From contig NW_003314262.1 in the NCBI RefSeq assembly GCF_000143415.4, positions 2,592,603 to 2,656,602 of the forward strand: a stretch of 64,000 nt of DNA, given 5' to 3'. Below the pieces are notes generated by a model, which made no database searches, was not told where the DNA came from, and saw only the letters and a program-made list of their open reading frames with translations. A program made the translations under genes and the position numbers. The stretch is from Selaginella moellendorffii (taxonomy: Eukaryota; Streptophyta; Lycopodiopsida; Selaginellales; Selaginellaceae). This document shows positions 10,999-19,908 of the stretch, in pieces (positions within the stretch are counted from its first letter, which is position 1; each line of letters starts with the position of its first letter).

Positions 10999-13078
10999 GC
11001 GCCACCATCGCCTCCTCAACAAGGTGACGAGCTCTAGGCTCTATATATCTTCTATAAGTTCTATCTTCTATAACTATACCGTGATCACAGACAAGCTTTG
11101 ATGGTGACGACGAAAGCGAAGACAAAGGCGAAGAAGTGGTGCTATGGAAACTAAGATCATGGTCCTCGGCAGAATCGGCATACAGGCTCGCAAGCAGCAA
11201 ATAAGGTGTGGAGGCTTGGTCGTCGGCTCTTAATAAAATCTCGGCGGCTCTGGATCCACGATCTACGTCGTTGTGCTTCCGGCATGCCGCCAGCAGCGAT
11301 CCCCAGGCAACTTGGTCAGGAAAGAACGGCATGGTCAGTATGAGCTCCTCGGCATCGCCGGTTCTTCCCGAGCGTCCCAGCAGATCGACCATGGAGCCGT
11401 AGTGATCGGGGCCAGCGCCAACGCCGTGATCCGCGATCATGCTCAGCAGCTTGGATCGCCCAAAGCTCGCCATTCCCAGATGGTTGCAAGCCAGGAGGAC
11501 CGAGAGAAAGGAGAGCTCGTCCGGATCCACGCCGTGGAGCTCCAAGTTTTGGAAGAGATCGAGAGTTTCCAGGCCGTGGCCATTGAGCGCGTAGGCCTGG
11601 AGCATCGCGTTCCAGGTGATGAGATCCACGGCTAAGTCCTCGTCCTCGAGCATGGCATCGAAGAGATTCCTGGCATCTGCCACGCGGCCGTCGTGGGCAT
11701 ATGCCGTGAGCATCGCGTTCCGGGAGATGAGGTTCTTGTCGGGGATGGCGTGGAATATCCGCATCGACTCGTCCGTGTGCCCGCCCAGGGAGCAGGCGTA
11801 GGCCAGCGCCGTGCGCGACACCGCGTTTGGCGCCGGGATCTGCGCGAAGAGCGCCCGGGCGGCCGGCAGCTCGCCGTTCTGGGAATATGCCTGGAGCATC
11901 GCGTTCCAGGAGCTGGTGTTTCGCATTGGCATCTTTTCGAATGTAGCTTTCGCGTCTTCTATCAAGGAATTGTCTCCAAATGCCGTGATCATAGAGTTCC
12001 AGGGAATGAGGCCTCTAGAGCACAAGGTATCAAAGAATCTTTTGCTCTGGGCGATGTCTAGATTGCGTCCATAGGCTGTGATCATGCTCGTCACCGAGAA
12101 CTCACCATGCTTTGGCACTAGATCGAAGATTCTCTTCGAATCTACGATCCTAGAAGTCGCGATGAATGCCGCTAGCAGCGCGTTCCAAGAGATGGAATCT
12201 TTGGATCCCCGTGGCATGGAATCAAAAAGCTCCTTTGCTCGGCCAAAATGCCCTTTCTCGGCAAGTGCGGTAATGGCCACTGTCCACGACACGGTGCCGT
12301 ACATGGGCATGTGGTCCAGGACACGCAGCACAACTTCCACGCTGGCGCCATTCTCCACGTACGCACCAACCAGCGAATTCCACGTGAGCATATCCCTGCC
12401 GTCGGTGATCTCGAAGAGCTCCACACACTGCCGTAGATGCCCGCTCTCGGCAAATGCGGTCATCATCGCGTTGTGAGACACAACGCTGTGTTTAGGGCTC
12501 TTGGAGTATGTGGATCTCGCCATCGCGAATTCGCTCGTCACGGTCCATAGATGGAGCATCGAATTCCACGACACGACGTCCCTCTGCGGCATAATCTCGA
12601 AGAAGCTCCTCCCGGCGTCGATTTGCCCGCTCTGGATCTTCGCCGCGAGGAGGACATTGCAGGAGAAGACGCTCCAGGCCGGCATTCGATCGAAGATCCA
12701 TCCGGCCTCGCGCGCGGTGCCGCAGTCGGCGTAGCCGGAGATCATCGAGGTCCAGGTCACAAGGTCGCGGCAGGGCATGCCATCGAAAATCCTCTTGGAT
12801 TCTTGGGGATTTCCATCCTGGAAGAGGGCCGAGATCATCGCGCTGTAGGAGAAGACGTTCTTGGCAGGGATGCTGTCGAAGACGCGAATCGCGTCCTCCA
12901 GGCTGCCGCATCGAGCGTACATCCGGATGAGAAGATTGGCAAGGTATCGATCCAAGCTCTGGCCGCTTTGCAGGATGGATTCATGCGCTCGCCTCCCCTG
13001 GGCAAGGTCCCTGGTTTGCGCACAACTCGCGATGATCTTGGCGAAGGAGGAATAATCCGGGCGCTTGCTAACGCTCAT
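10982..13078 (-). CDS. PLS-type pentatricopeptide repeat protein, S-motif rich
   Basis: A 698-aa intronless PPR protein, probably organellar. Roughly twenty short S-like motifs follow each other (VSWNSML, DLVTWTSMISGYAD, AKELFDSMP, SSWNAMLQAYSQNGE). The end has an E1/E2-like region (DHYGSMVDLLGRSGRTGDAEEL ... WGSLLAACRKHNDVDRG) and no DYW motif. The last 50 or so residues (Ser-rich, then RTYRRYIEPRARHLVEEA) fit no PPR module and overlap the desaturase 3' end, so the C-terminus may be read-through after loss of an earlier stop. There is no clear transit peptide: the ATG sits directly before the first helix. Its start codon is 11 bp from that of the opposite PPR gene. Confidence 0.88.
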   Translation of the reverse strand: MSVSKRPDYSSFAKIIASCAQTRDLAQGRRAHESILQSGQSLDRYLANLLIRMYARCGSLEDAIRVFDSIPAKNVFSYSAMISALFQDGNPQESKRIFDGMPCRDLVTWTSMISGYADCGTAREAGWIFDRMPAWSVFSCNVLLAAKIQSGQIDAGRSFFEIMPQRDVVSWNSMLHLWTVTSEFAMARSTYSKSPKHSVVSHNAMMTAFAESGHLRQCVELFEITDGRDMLTWNSLVGAYVENGASVEVVLRVLDHMPMYGTVSWTVAITALAEKGHFGRAKELFDSMPRGSKDSISWNALLAAFIATSRIVDSKRIFDLVPKHGEFSVTSMITAYGRNLDIAQSKRFFDTLCSRGLIPWNSMITAFGDNSLIEDAKATFEKMPMRNTSSWNAMLQAYSQNGELPAARALFAQIPAPNAVSRTALAYACSLGGHTDESMRIFHAIPDKNLISRNAMLTAYAHDGRVADARNLFDAMLEDEDLAVDLITWNAMLQAYALNGHGLETLDLFQNLELHGVDPDELSFLSVLLACNHLGMASFGRSKLLSMIADHGVGAGPDHYGSMVDLLGRSGRTGDAEELILTMPFFPDQVAWGSLLAACRKHNDVDRGSRAAEILLRADDQASTPYLLLASLYADSAEDHDLSFHSTTSSPLSSLSSSPSKLVCDHGIVIEDRTYRRYIEPRARHLVEEAMVALKSSS

Positions 13079-13089
13079 CTGATGGATCG

Positions 13090-15147
13090 ATGCCGCTCGA
13101 TCTGGAAGAACTCGCGTCCAAGATCCGATATTACGGGCAGATCAGGGATCTTTCCGGTGGCCAGCGCCTCGATCGCCTCATCCAGCGCAGTGGCTTCAGC
13201 AAGAACAGGTATCTCTTGAATCTCCTGGTGGAGATGTACGCCGATTGTGGCAGCATCGATGCCGCGACACAGGTGTTCTTCCTGATCGACCGGCCCAATC
13301 TCTTCTCCTGGAACATCCTTCTCACAGCGTATGCGCAGAACGGGCATCTGGATCGCGCTGCGGAGATCTTCGCGAGAATGCCCGAGAGGAACCTGGTGTC
13401 TTCGAATGCTATCATCTCGGCATATGCCCAGGCCGCGCAAATCCACAAGGTTCTATCGCTCTTCACGACTATGCCACAGAAGGATATAATCTCGTGGAAC
13501 GTTCTTCTCAAAGCGTATGGAGAACAGGGAAATGCCACGCTAGCAAAGGAAGTGTTTGAAAAGATGCCAGAGTGGGACTTGGTATCGTGGAATGCCATGA
13601 TCGCCGCTTATGCCCTGTGCGGGCATATTGGAAAAGCGAGAGCACTGCTGGGGAGAATTCCCATCCGGAGCGTTCTCTCTTGGAGCTGCATCGTCCAAGC
13701 CTTCGTCCAGCACTCCGGGAACTTGGGCGATGCCAGGGAAGTGTTCTTCGAGATGCCGGAGTGGGATGCCGCGTCCTCCACTGCGATTGTCACGCTGCTC
13801 TCGCAACAGTGTGGCCTGGAGCAAGCCCAAGAGGTTTTCAATGGGATGCAGCACAGGAACGTCACGGCCTGGAACGCCATGCTGCTGGTTTACATCCGGT
13901 GCGGGCATCTGGAAGGAGCCGAGAGTGTGTTTCACTCCATGCCGAGGAAGAACATCGTCTCCTGGAACTCCATGATCCACTTCCACGTCCAAAACGGGAA
14001 CTTTGAGTCGGCAAAGCGGATGTTCCTCTCGGTGCCCGAGCACGACGTGTTCTCGTGCACGGACATGATAACCGGCTTCGCTCGAGTCGGGCTCCTCAAG
14101 GATGCAGTGAAGATCTTCAGCGAAATGCCTGAGTCCAACGTTGTTTCCTGGACTGCGATCGCGGCGGCGCACGCTCAGCTCGGCTACACTGTAGAAGCGA
14201 TGGATCTCTTCGACAGGATGGCAGAGAGAGACGTGGTTGCGTGGACAATGCTGCTGACGACTCATGCTCAAGCCGGGAAGATCACCGAGGCGAAAACCCT
14301 CTTTGATCAAATGCCGGAAAGGAACTCCTCGTCCTGGAACGCAATGGTGGCGGCACTCGCTCAAAGCGGGGACTTGGAGGCCGCAAAGTCGCTGCTGGAC
14401 AGGATGCCACATCACAGCGTGATCTCCTGGAACTCCATGATCGCGGCTTACGGTCGCCTCGGGTACCTCGAGGAAGCGAAGAAACTCTTCGACCGAATAC
14501 CCGAGCACAACTTGGTATCCTGGAATTCGCTGCTCGCCGGACACGCTCAAAACTCCAGGAAAGCCGAGGATCTCTTCGCGTCCATGCCGGAAAGGAACCT
14601 CGTGAGCTGGGACTCGATGCTGGCAGCGTACGCCTGCGAAGGAAACGCTCGGGCTACCGCTAGGATGTTCGAGAGAATGCCCGAGACGGGATTGATCTCC
14701 TGGAACCTGGTCATTACGATCACTGCTCGAGCTGGACACGGCCAGGCGACGCTAGATTTCTTCCGGCTCATGAACTTGGGTGGAGTCTTGGCCGACGAGA
14801 TCACTTTCACCGGAGTTCTCACGGCTTGTAACCATCTCGGGCTGCTCGCCGAGTGCTGGGAGTTTGTCCTCTCGATGAGTGCCGACTACCATCTTGCGCC
14901 GGCGATGGAGCACTACTGCTCGGTGGTGGACATCTTGGGCCGCTCGGGCCAGCTCAAAAACGCCGAAGAGATCATCCGGCAGGAAGAAGAGGAGCAAGGA
15001 TCGTCCTCTGGAGCCGCGGCATGGAGAGCCCTGCTAGCTGCCTCCAAGATGCAAAAGGATGGAGCGCGCGCTATTCGATCGGCACGAAGTGTTATTCGTC
15101 TCGATGGTGGAAAGTCTCTACCTTTTATTGTATCAGTAGGCTTGTGA
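13090..15147 (+). CDS. PLS-type pentatricopeptide repeat protein, S-motif rich
   Basis: A 685-aa intronless PPR protein, paralogous in style to its divergent neighbour. It starts with a P/L pair (LLNLLVEMYADCGS) and continues with many S-type repeats (NLVSWNSLLAGHAQN, EAKKLFDRIPE, NVVSWTAIAAAHAQ). It closes with an L/E1-like part (EHYCSVVDILGRSGQLKNAEEI, AAWRALLAASKMQKDG) and has no E+ or DYW domain. The start is the first in-frame ATG after an upstream stop. No obvious transit peptide precedes the repeats. Probable organelle RNA-binding protein with unknown target. Confidence 0.88.
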   Translation: MPLDLEELASKIRYYGQIRDLSGGQRLDRLIQRSGFSKNRYLLNLLVEMYADCGSIDAATQVFFLIDRPNLFSWNILLTAYAQNGHLDRAAEIFARMPERNLVSSNAIISAYAQAAQIHKVLSLFTTMPQKDIISWNVLLKAYGEQGNATLAKEVFEKMPEWDLVSWNAMIAAYALCGHIGKARALLGRIPIRSVLSWSCIVQAFVQHSGNLGDAREVFFEMPEWDAASSTAIVTLLSQQCGLEQAQEVFNGMQHRNVTAWNAMLLVYIRCGHLEGAESVFHSMPRKNIVSWNSMIHFHVQNGNFESAKRMFLSVPEHDVFSCTDMITGFARVGLLKDAVKIFSEMPESNVVSWTAIAAAHAQLGYTVEAMDLFDRMAERDVVAWTMLLTTHAQAGKITEAKTLFDQMPERNSSSWNAMVAALAQSGDLEAAKSLLDRMPHHSVISWNSMIAAYGRLGYLEEAKKLFDRIPEHNLVSWNSLLAGHAQNSRKAEDLFASMPERNLVSWDSMLAAYACEGNARATARMFERMPETGLISWNLVITITARAGHGQATLDFFRLMNLGGVLADEITFTGVLTACNHLGLLAECWEFVLSMSADYHLAPAMEHYCSVVDILGRSGQLKNAEEIIRQEEEEQGSSSGAAAWRALLAASKMQKDGARAIRSARSVIRLDGGKSLPFIVSVGL

Positions 15148-16076
15148 AAAGAAAATTCTTTGCTTAAAGCTTAAACTGAGTATATCCTTAGAAGGAATGG
15201 AAAGGCAGATTAGGATAAGATTAAGAGAATAAGAATAACTAAAGTATAGCATTAATGGTACCTCTAGTAGACTTGAACATATAAAGCACTGAAATTTAAT
15301 ATATAAGCACCTCCACAAGAAGGTGGATGATTCGTGTGAATTCTTACGGGAGATGGAACTCATATGCCAAGCCCTCGTGATAAACATAATGCATGCACTA
15401 GCGGCTTCACTACATCCACCATTACTCAAAAGGCAACATTGAGTCACAGGCATGAGAGGAGTGGCAAATAGTGGAGGAGATGATCGTCCAGGCAACTTAT
15501 TTAAATCCTGCCACAAGACCATATGAATTGCTTCATTATAATAATAGTTTAAATTAGATTGAGACAAAAAAAAAATCCAAAAACTTATCACTAGGAAATA
15601 AATAATGCTTTTTCTATTATTAATTAAAAGCTGCATTGTAAAATATTACAGAAAAAATTAACTAAATTGATATTAAATATCATTAACTTAAACTTAAAGA
15701 CATTATGATAACAAAACTCAATAACGAATTATAAGGAAAAAGATGACTTATGAATGAACAATGTCAAATATAGTCTATGTTTATTCAAAGTTTAGTATCT
15801 TTAGATAAGAAACTGTATGATTACTTTAATTAAAAAAATTTCTGTAATAAAGGAAACTGATGCTGAATAGTCTAATATTATTCTTAGTTAATTTAATAGT
15901 CTGTATGTAAATCATGTAATTTTAATAAAGAAATATTTTTCCACAATAATAATGTTAACCGCAAGAAAACTTTACTGTTTTACATAATAAGAATAATAAT
16001 AATACTAATATAATATATAATAACTCATTGCAAGATATTTTTATACACCAAAAAACACTGAATCGCCAACTCTCGC
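15148..16076. other. AT-rich intergenic stretch
   Basis: AT-rich spacer between a PPR gene and the RING gene, including TAATAATAATA runs at 15990-16020. A minus-strand ORF of 167 codons (15133-15636) overlaps the PPR 3' end, is rich in Ser, Cys and hydrophobics and has no known domain. I read it as chance. Nothing else supported. Confidence 0.6.
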
Positions 16077-17063
16077 TCACGCGGGCCGGTGATCCTCCTG
16101 CCCAATGCCTTTGTAGAACTCGAGCGGGATCTCTGAGTCACACACCGCGCAAGAGCAAGCGCACAAGGCATGCAGCATCAAGCACTGGAGATGGTACTCG
16201 TGGCCGCAAGACCCCAGCCGGTACCACCCCTCGCTGGAGAACCTCGCGAAGCAAACCGGGCACTCCTTCCTCTTCTCCTCCTCGCTAAACCCCGACCCCA
16301 GCGGCCGCCCCCGGAGCTCCTCCAGCGGCGTGGGAACCATCCTCGGATTATAGCTCCGCCCGCCACCATTGCCGCCACTCCGAGCTCTAGACTTGATCTC
16401 CTCCGCCTCCTTGACTCGCTCCTCCAGCTCGCGGCACCGGATCTCCGCCAGCCGGAGCTCCTTGATCGTGAGCTTGAGCCGGGGCATGATCAGATCGTTC
16501 GCCTTTCCCGACGTCCTCGGCCTCTTTGGGACGTCGCGGAACGGCAAAGACAGCGACTTGGCGGCGGCGGCGGCGGAGGTGGAGGCGATCTTCTTGGCGG
16601 CGACACGGGCGGCGCGGCGGCGGCGGTGGTTCTCGGTGTGATGCTCGTGAGATCGGGTAACCGCGGCGTAGTCCACGATTCGTTTGCCAAAGTATTCGAG
16701 GTAGCAGTAGCGGAGGAACTTGATGGGGAGGCGCGAGAGCGGCGGTTCCACGCCGTAGAGCTCCTTGTGCCGGAGCGTGGCAAGCTTCACAAACCCTGGA
16801 TCGGAGCACTGGGTGCCGTCGGCGGAATGGCGCTGCGAACTCCCAAACAGCGATCGCACTCGATCCGAGCTAGCACAGCGTGTCACCGTCGCCCAGGCTG
16901 TGACCACTGGCGCCGCCCCGGGTGATTGCTCGTTCTCACCGGCATTATCGGATTTCGTGGAGCCCGTTTCATCCACCGCCGCCGCTGACGCTGCCGATGC
17001 TGCAGCCGCTAGAGAAAGAGAAGACACAGTCGTAGGGGCAATCTCACCGTCTTCCAGCTCCAT
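16077..17063 (-). CDS. RING-H2 zinc-finger protein, probable E3 ubiquitin ligase
   Basis: A 328-aa single-exon protein. An Ala/Ser-rich acidic N-terminus is followed by a basic region (HRRRRAARVAAKK, about 146-158), a predicted coiled coil (KLTIKELRLAEIRCRELEERVKEAEE, about 196-222) and a C-terminal RING-H2. The RING ligands are C268, C271, C286, H288, H291, C294 and a final C-x2-C (305/308), in the order expected of ubiquitin ligases. The short segment VPTPLEELRGRPLG before the RING looks conserved. Substrates unknown. It is divergent with the small membrane-protein gene, with 124 bp between start codons. Confidence 0.85.
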   Translation of the reverse strand: MELEDGEIAPTTVSSLSLAAAASAASAAAVDETGSTKSDNAGENEQSPGAAPVVTAWATVTRCASSDRVRSLFGSSQRHSADGTQCSDPGFVKLATLRHKELYGVEPPLSRLPIKFLRYCYLEYFGKRIVDYAAVTRSHEHHTENHRRRRAARVAAKKIASTSAAAAAKSLSLPFRDVPKRPRTSGKANDLIMPRLKLTIKELRLAEIRCRELEERVKEAEEIKSRARSGGNGGGRSYNPRMVPTPLEELRGRPLGSGFSEEEKRKECPVCFARFSSEGWYRLGSCGHEYHLQCLMLHALCACSCAVCDSEIPLEFYKGIGQEDHRPA

Positions 17064-17187
17064 TTCTCGCGAAGAACCCTAAAAAACATTTTAAGTACAG
17101 TAAATGCTATAGTCAACGGTAAAGGTAAACGACCCAAGAACCCTAAAACTTTTAGGGTTTTCGGTTTTAGGGCTCTTCGCGGGAGCG
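17064..17187. promoter_or_regulatory. Bidirectional promoter with telobox palindrome
   Basis: The 124 bp between two divergent starts contain several AACCCTAAA teloboxes. At 17139-17159 a decamer AACCCTAAAA is followed by one C and its exact reverse complement. Teloboxes are known in promoters of plant translation and housekeeping genes, where they bind Myb-like TRB factors. Co-regulation of the two flanking genes is inferred. Confidence 0.5.
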
Positions 17188-17393
17188 ATGATCTTCAGAC
17201 GGTGGAATCTCCTCACGGGCACCGCAGCTGCCTTCTCGGCTGTGCTGGGCGTCTCGATCGCCGCTGGATTGCTGCTGGTAAGCGCTCCATCCAACCCACA
17301 GCCCTAATTCTCTGTTTGGGTATTGATTCTTTGTAGCATTCTGCCCAGCAGAAGCCGCCGGCCAAAGCACAGGAGAAAGAGACGAAGAAATGA
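17188..17393 (+). CDS. Small single-span membrane protein, 48 aa, two exons
   Basis: Exon 1 is 17188-17277 (30 codons) and exon 2 is 17337-17393. The 59-bp intron starts GTAAGC and ends TTTGTAG, with frame kept at a codon boundary. The peptide begins MIFRRWN (basic), has one hydrophobic segment of about 20 residues (Ala, Val, Leu, Gly-rich, residues 11-30) and ends in a charged tail with QKPPAKAQEKETKK. This shape is common in small subunits of mitochondrial or ER membrane complexes. I do not recognise the family and assign no function. Support is the clean splice signals, telobox promoter and compact gene context, not homology. Confidence 0.6.
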
Positions 17394-17513
17394 TCCAATG
17401 TAAAATCGATCGAATCTAGGATCGCTCCGAAATAAAGAAGATTAGAAAGTTCTTTGTATTTTTTCCTCTCAAACCATGAGATTGTCAAATGATAATAGTT
17501 TACAAGCTTTGTC

Positions 17514-18128
17514 TCACAGAAAGGCATCCACCCAGCTATCATCGAAGGCGTCCTTGATGTAAACCCTACCATTCATCTCCTTGCACTCGCCATTGTTGTA
17601 GCAAACGATCGCCCTCCTGAAATCTGGGAGCTTGGCCAGCGCCAGAAGAAACGGCGCCAGTCCCTGGAGAAAGCAATCCCCGGGCGATCCCTCGAACTTC
17701 TCAGCCCTCACAACGTTCTCCCTGTACTCCTTTGGGTAGAAATCCACAAGATCGTCCAACGCAACCAGCCTCTTCAAATCCACACCACGAAACTCTCGAT
17801 CGGCAAAACCCAGATCCTTGAATTTGGTTCCCTCATCGATCTTGCAGTGCCCACTATGAAGCTTTTTCCAGATCATAGTCTTTGCTGGATCCAAGTGATC
17901 AACTACGAAGTTCACATACTCCTCGACCCCAGCGCTAAACACCACCAGCCGGAAAACCTTGGAAATCCTCTTTAGAAACGCATCCACTCCGGGCCTCTTC
18001 ATTATAAACAGTGGAGATTCCTCGCCCGCGCGCTCCATTGTGAAGTCTGATCCGGCCACCATGTCCGTGTGCGCGTAGACGAGCGTGTTGTCCAAGTCGA
18101 GCACCATTGTAGGCTTTACCCTTGCCAT
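17514..18128 (-). CDS. NLI-interacting factor / CTD-type phosphatase (HAD family)
   Basis: A 204-aa protein of the FCP1-homology class, which dephosphorylates serine, e.g. in the RNA polymerase II C-terminal domain. The catalytic DxDx(T/V) is DLDNTLV with Asp11 and Asp13. Further family features are FIMKRPGVDAFLKRI, VVFSAGVEEYVNFVVDHLDP and the late LVALDDLVDFYPKEYRENVVRAEKF loop with two Asp. No BRCT domain or membrane span, so it belongs to the small SCP-like group. The start at 18128 is chosen because a longer in-frame ORF (to 18251) runs through telobox-containing leader sequence. Divergent with the taspase gene. Confidence 0.85.
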   Translation of the reverse strand: MARVKPTMVLDLDNTLVYAHTDMVAGSDFTMERAGEESPLFIMKRPGVDAFLKRISKVFRLVVFSAGVEEYVNFVVDHLDPAKTMIWKKLHSGHCKIDEGTKFKDLGFADREFRGVDLKRLVALDDLVDFYPKEYRENVVRAEKFEGSPGDCFLQGLAPFLLALAKLPDFRRAIVCYNNGECKEMNGRVYIKDAFDDSWVDAFL

Positions 18129-18234
18129 GTTTCTGAAGAACCCTAATCTCCTTTTCCATGATTTTAAAGCATTTTGCCACGTAGGACTATGAGCTGGACA
18201 ATACGTTTGTTCTAGGGTTTTAGGGCGGGCGGGA
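18129..18234. promoter_or_regulatory. Bidirectional promoter, phosphatase / taspase
   Basis: A 106-bp spacer between divergent start codons. It holds AACCCTAA near the phosphatase start and TAGGGTTTTAGGG near the taspase start, telobox-type words in both directions. It is the second telobox-bearing divergent pair within 1.2 kb. Confidence 0.45.
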
Positions 18235-19908
18235 ATGGCGATGAAGAGCAAGGCGCGCTTCTTCGTGGCTGTTCACGTCGGCGCTGGCTACCACGCTCAA
18301 TCCAATTCCAAGAACTACCGCAGGGCGATGCGGCGAGCTTGTCTGGCCGCCGCCGCGGTTCTCTCCCAGGTAGATTGCGCGATTTCTCTTGTGGGAGCTG
18401 GGGCTTGATTGATCTGATGGAAATTTTGGGAGAATGCGGCTTGTTTGCTCCCTTGGTTTCGAGTTCTTACGAAATTCTTGCGGATTCTTTAGAGCTCCGG
18501 GACCAGCATGGATGCCGTTGTGGCAGCGATCAAAGCCTTGGAGGTGATTAAGAATGCTTCAATCGTGTTCTATCTCTCATGAATTTTCCAGGATGATGAA
18601 ATTACGAATGCTGGTCGGGGGTCCAATCTGACTCAAGAGGGAAACGTGGAGTGCGATGCTAGCATAATGGATGACTCGGGATCGTTTGGTGCTGTTGGTG
18701 CTACTTCAGGTAAAACCTTTGTAATTTTTTTTTTCTTCTGTTCGCTCAAGCGAAGAATTCTAGGTGTCTCAAATCCTATCGAGGTAGCTGCGCTTTTGGC
18801 TAAAGAAAGTACACACGGTTCTTCCTCGCTTGGATTAATTCCACCCATGTATGTATGATTGATTCTTCCCTGTATCATCTTAGTGTTGGGCTTCCAGTTT
18901 TATAGTTGGCGATGGCGCAAGGCAATGGGCCAAAGAGCATGGAATCGAAACCATGGAGAGTCCGGAGCATGCTGTCTGTGTTGAAAATCCGTATGCTCTG
19001 TTGTTGCTGATTACAGTGCTTCTTTTACAGCTTGTCACGAATCGATCCAAGGAGCAATGGCTCAAGTATAAGAACATGATGACAAGTATGGATTCGTCGT
19101 TTCCGAATTTCTTTTCTTACTTGGGTTGTCTTTCTTGACCAGAACAGCCAGAGAGTAATTTAAGCAGAGAGGACGTGATACAGGACACGGTTGGTGCAGT
19201 GTGCGTGGACGACAAAGGAAATATTTCGGCTGGAGTTTCTAGTGGTGGTATTGCTATGAAAGTTCGTTATTCTTCGTTTTCTTTGGATTATCATGTTGCT
19301 AATCCCCAAGAGCTGCAGGCTAAAGGTCGAGTCGGACTTGCTGCGGTGTATGGATGCGGTTGCTGGGCAACGTCAAACTTATCATCTTCCGTGGGTTGCA
19401 GCACATCAGGAGCAGGAGAGAGGCTTATCAAGTCTCTTTTGGCGCGTGAATGCTGCCATTCTGTGTGGGAGTATGTATTCGTTTGACTTTGATCGTACTT
19501 ACTTCTCTGGTTGTAACAGGTCAGATGCTGGCCCCGTAAGCGTTTGCTCAGACATTTTACTGAAGCTTAATCAAGGACACTTAGCCAGTCAAAAACAGGA
19601 TGCTGGGATTCTACTTCTACAGTCTTTCAAGTCATTCGTAAGTGATATATGTGGTTTAAAATCTATAATGATTGTTTTCCAGCCTAATAGATTGGAAGGA
19701 GTTGAATTCCTCGCAGCACACACTGCTCCATCATTTGGTATAGGATATTTTGCGAACTTTATGGAGCGCCCCAAGGTTTAAACATCGAGTCCGCTTCAAA
19801 TGCATCTCTAATCTATTGTGTTCAAATTTACAGGCGTCGATTCTTAGGCAAAAGCCAGGTGACCACTCAGAAGTGAGAGTTTTGGCAACACGATTTTTGT
19901 TTACGTAG
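18235..19908 (+). CDS. Taspase / threonine aspartase (type 2 asparaginase family), about 11 exons
   Basis: N-terminal nucleophile hydrolase that autocleaves before a threonine and, in animals, cuts proteins after aspartate; plant substrates are not well known. Exons: 18235-18369, 18493-18543, 18592-18709, 18764-18848, 18898-about 18979, 19033-19084, 19143-19261, 19319-19464, 19520-19637, 19683-19775 and 19834-19908, about 357 aa. Family blocks are FFVAVHVGAGYH, DAVVAAIKALE, NAGRGSNLT, GNVECDASIMD, GGIAMK, GRVGLAAVYGCGCW and SFGIGYF. The autocleavage site is IQD|TVGAVC, with the nucleophile Thr at about residue 190 (codon 19187-19189). The donor of exon 5 (18974 or 18980) is uncertain. Further exon-like sequence lies downstream. 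Confidence 0.9.

Noticed and set aside
13540-14739. 399-codon minus-strand ORF inside the plus-strand PPR gene, and similar antisense ORFs in the other PPR genes
   Set aside because: Periodic antisense of PPR repeats; no independent features.
15133-15636. 167-codon minus-strand ORF
   Set aside because: No domain, AT-rich composition, overlaps the PPR 3' end; likely chance.
17080-18225. Interstitial telomere repeats
   Set aside because: Only isolated AACCCTAAA words in promoters, no tandem array; teloboxes fit better.
18129-18251. Extended phosphatase start at 18251
   Set aside because: The extension reads through telobox promoter sequence; similarity begins at MARVKPT.
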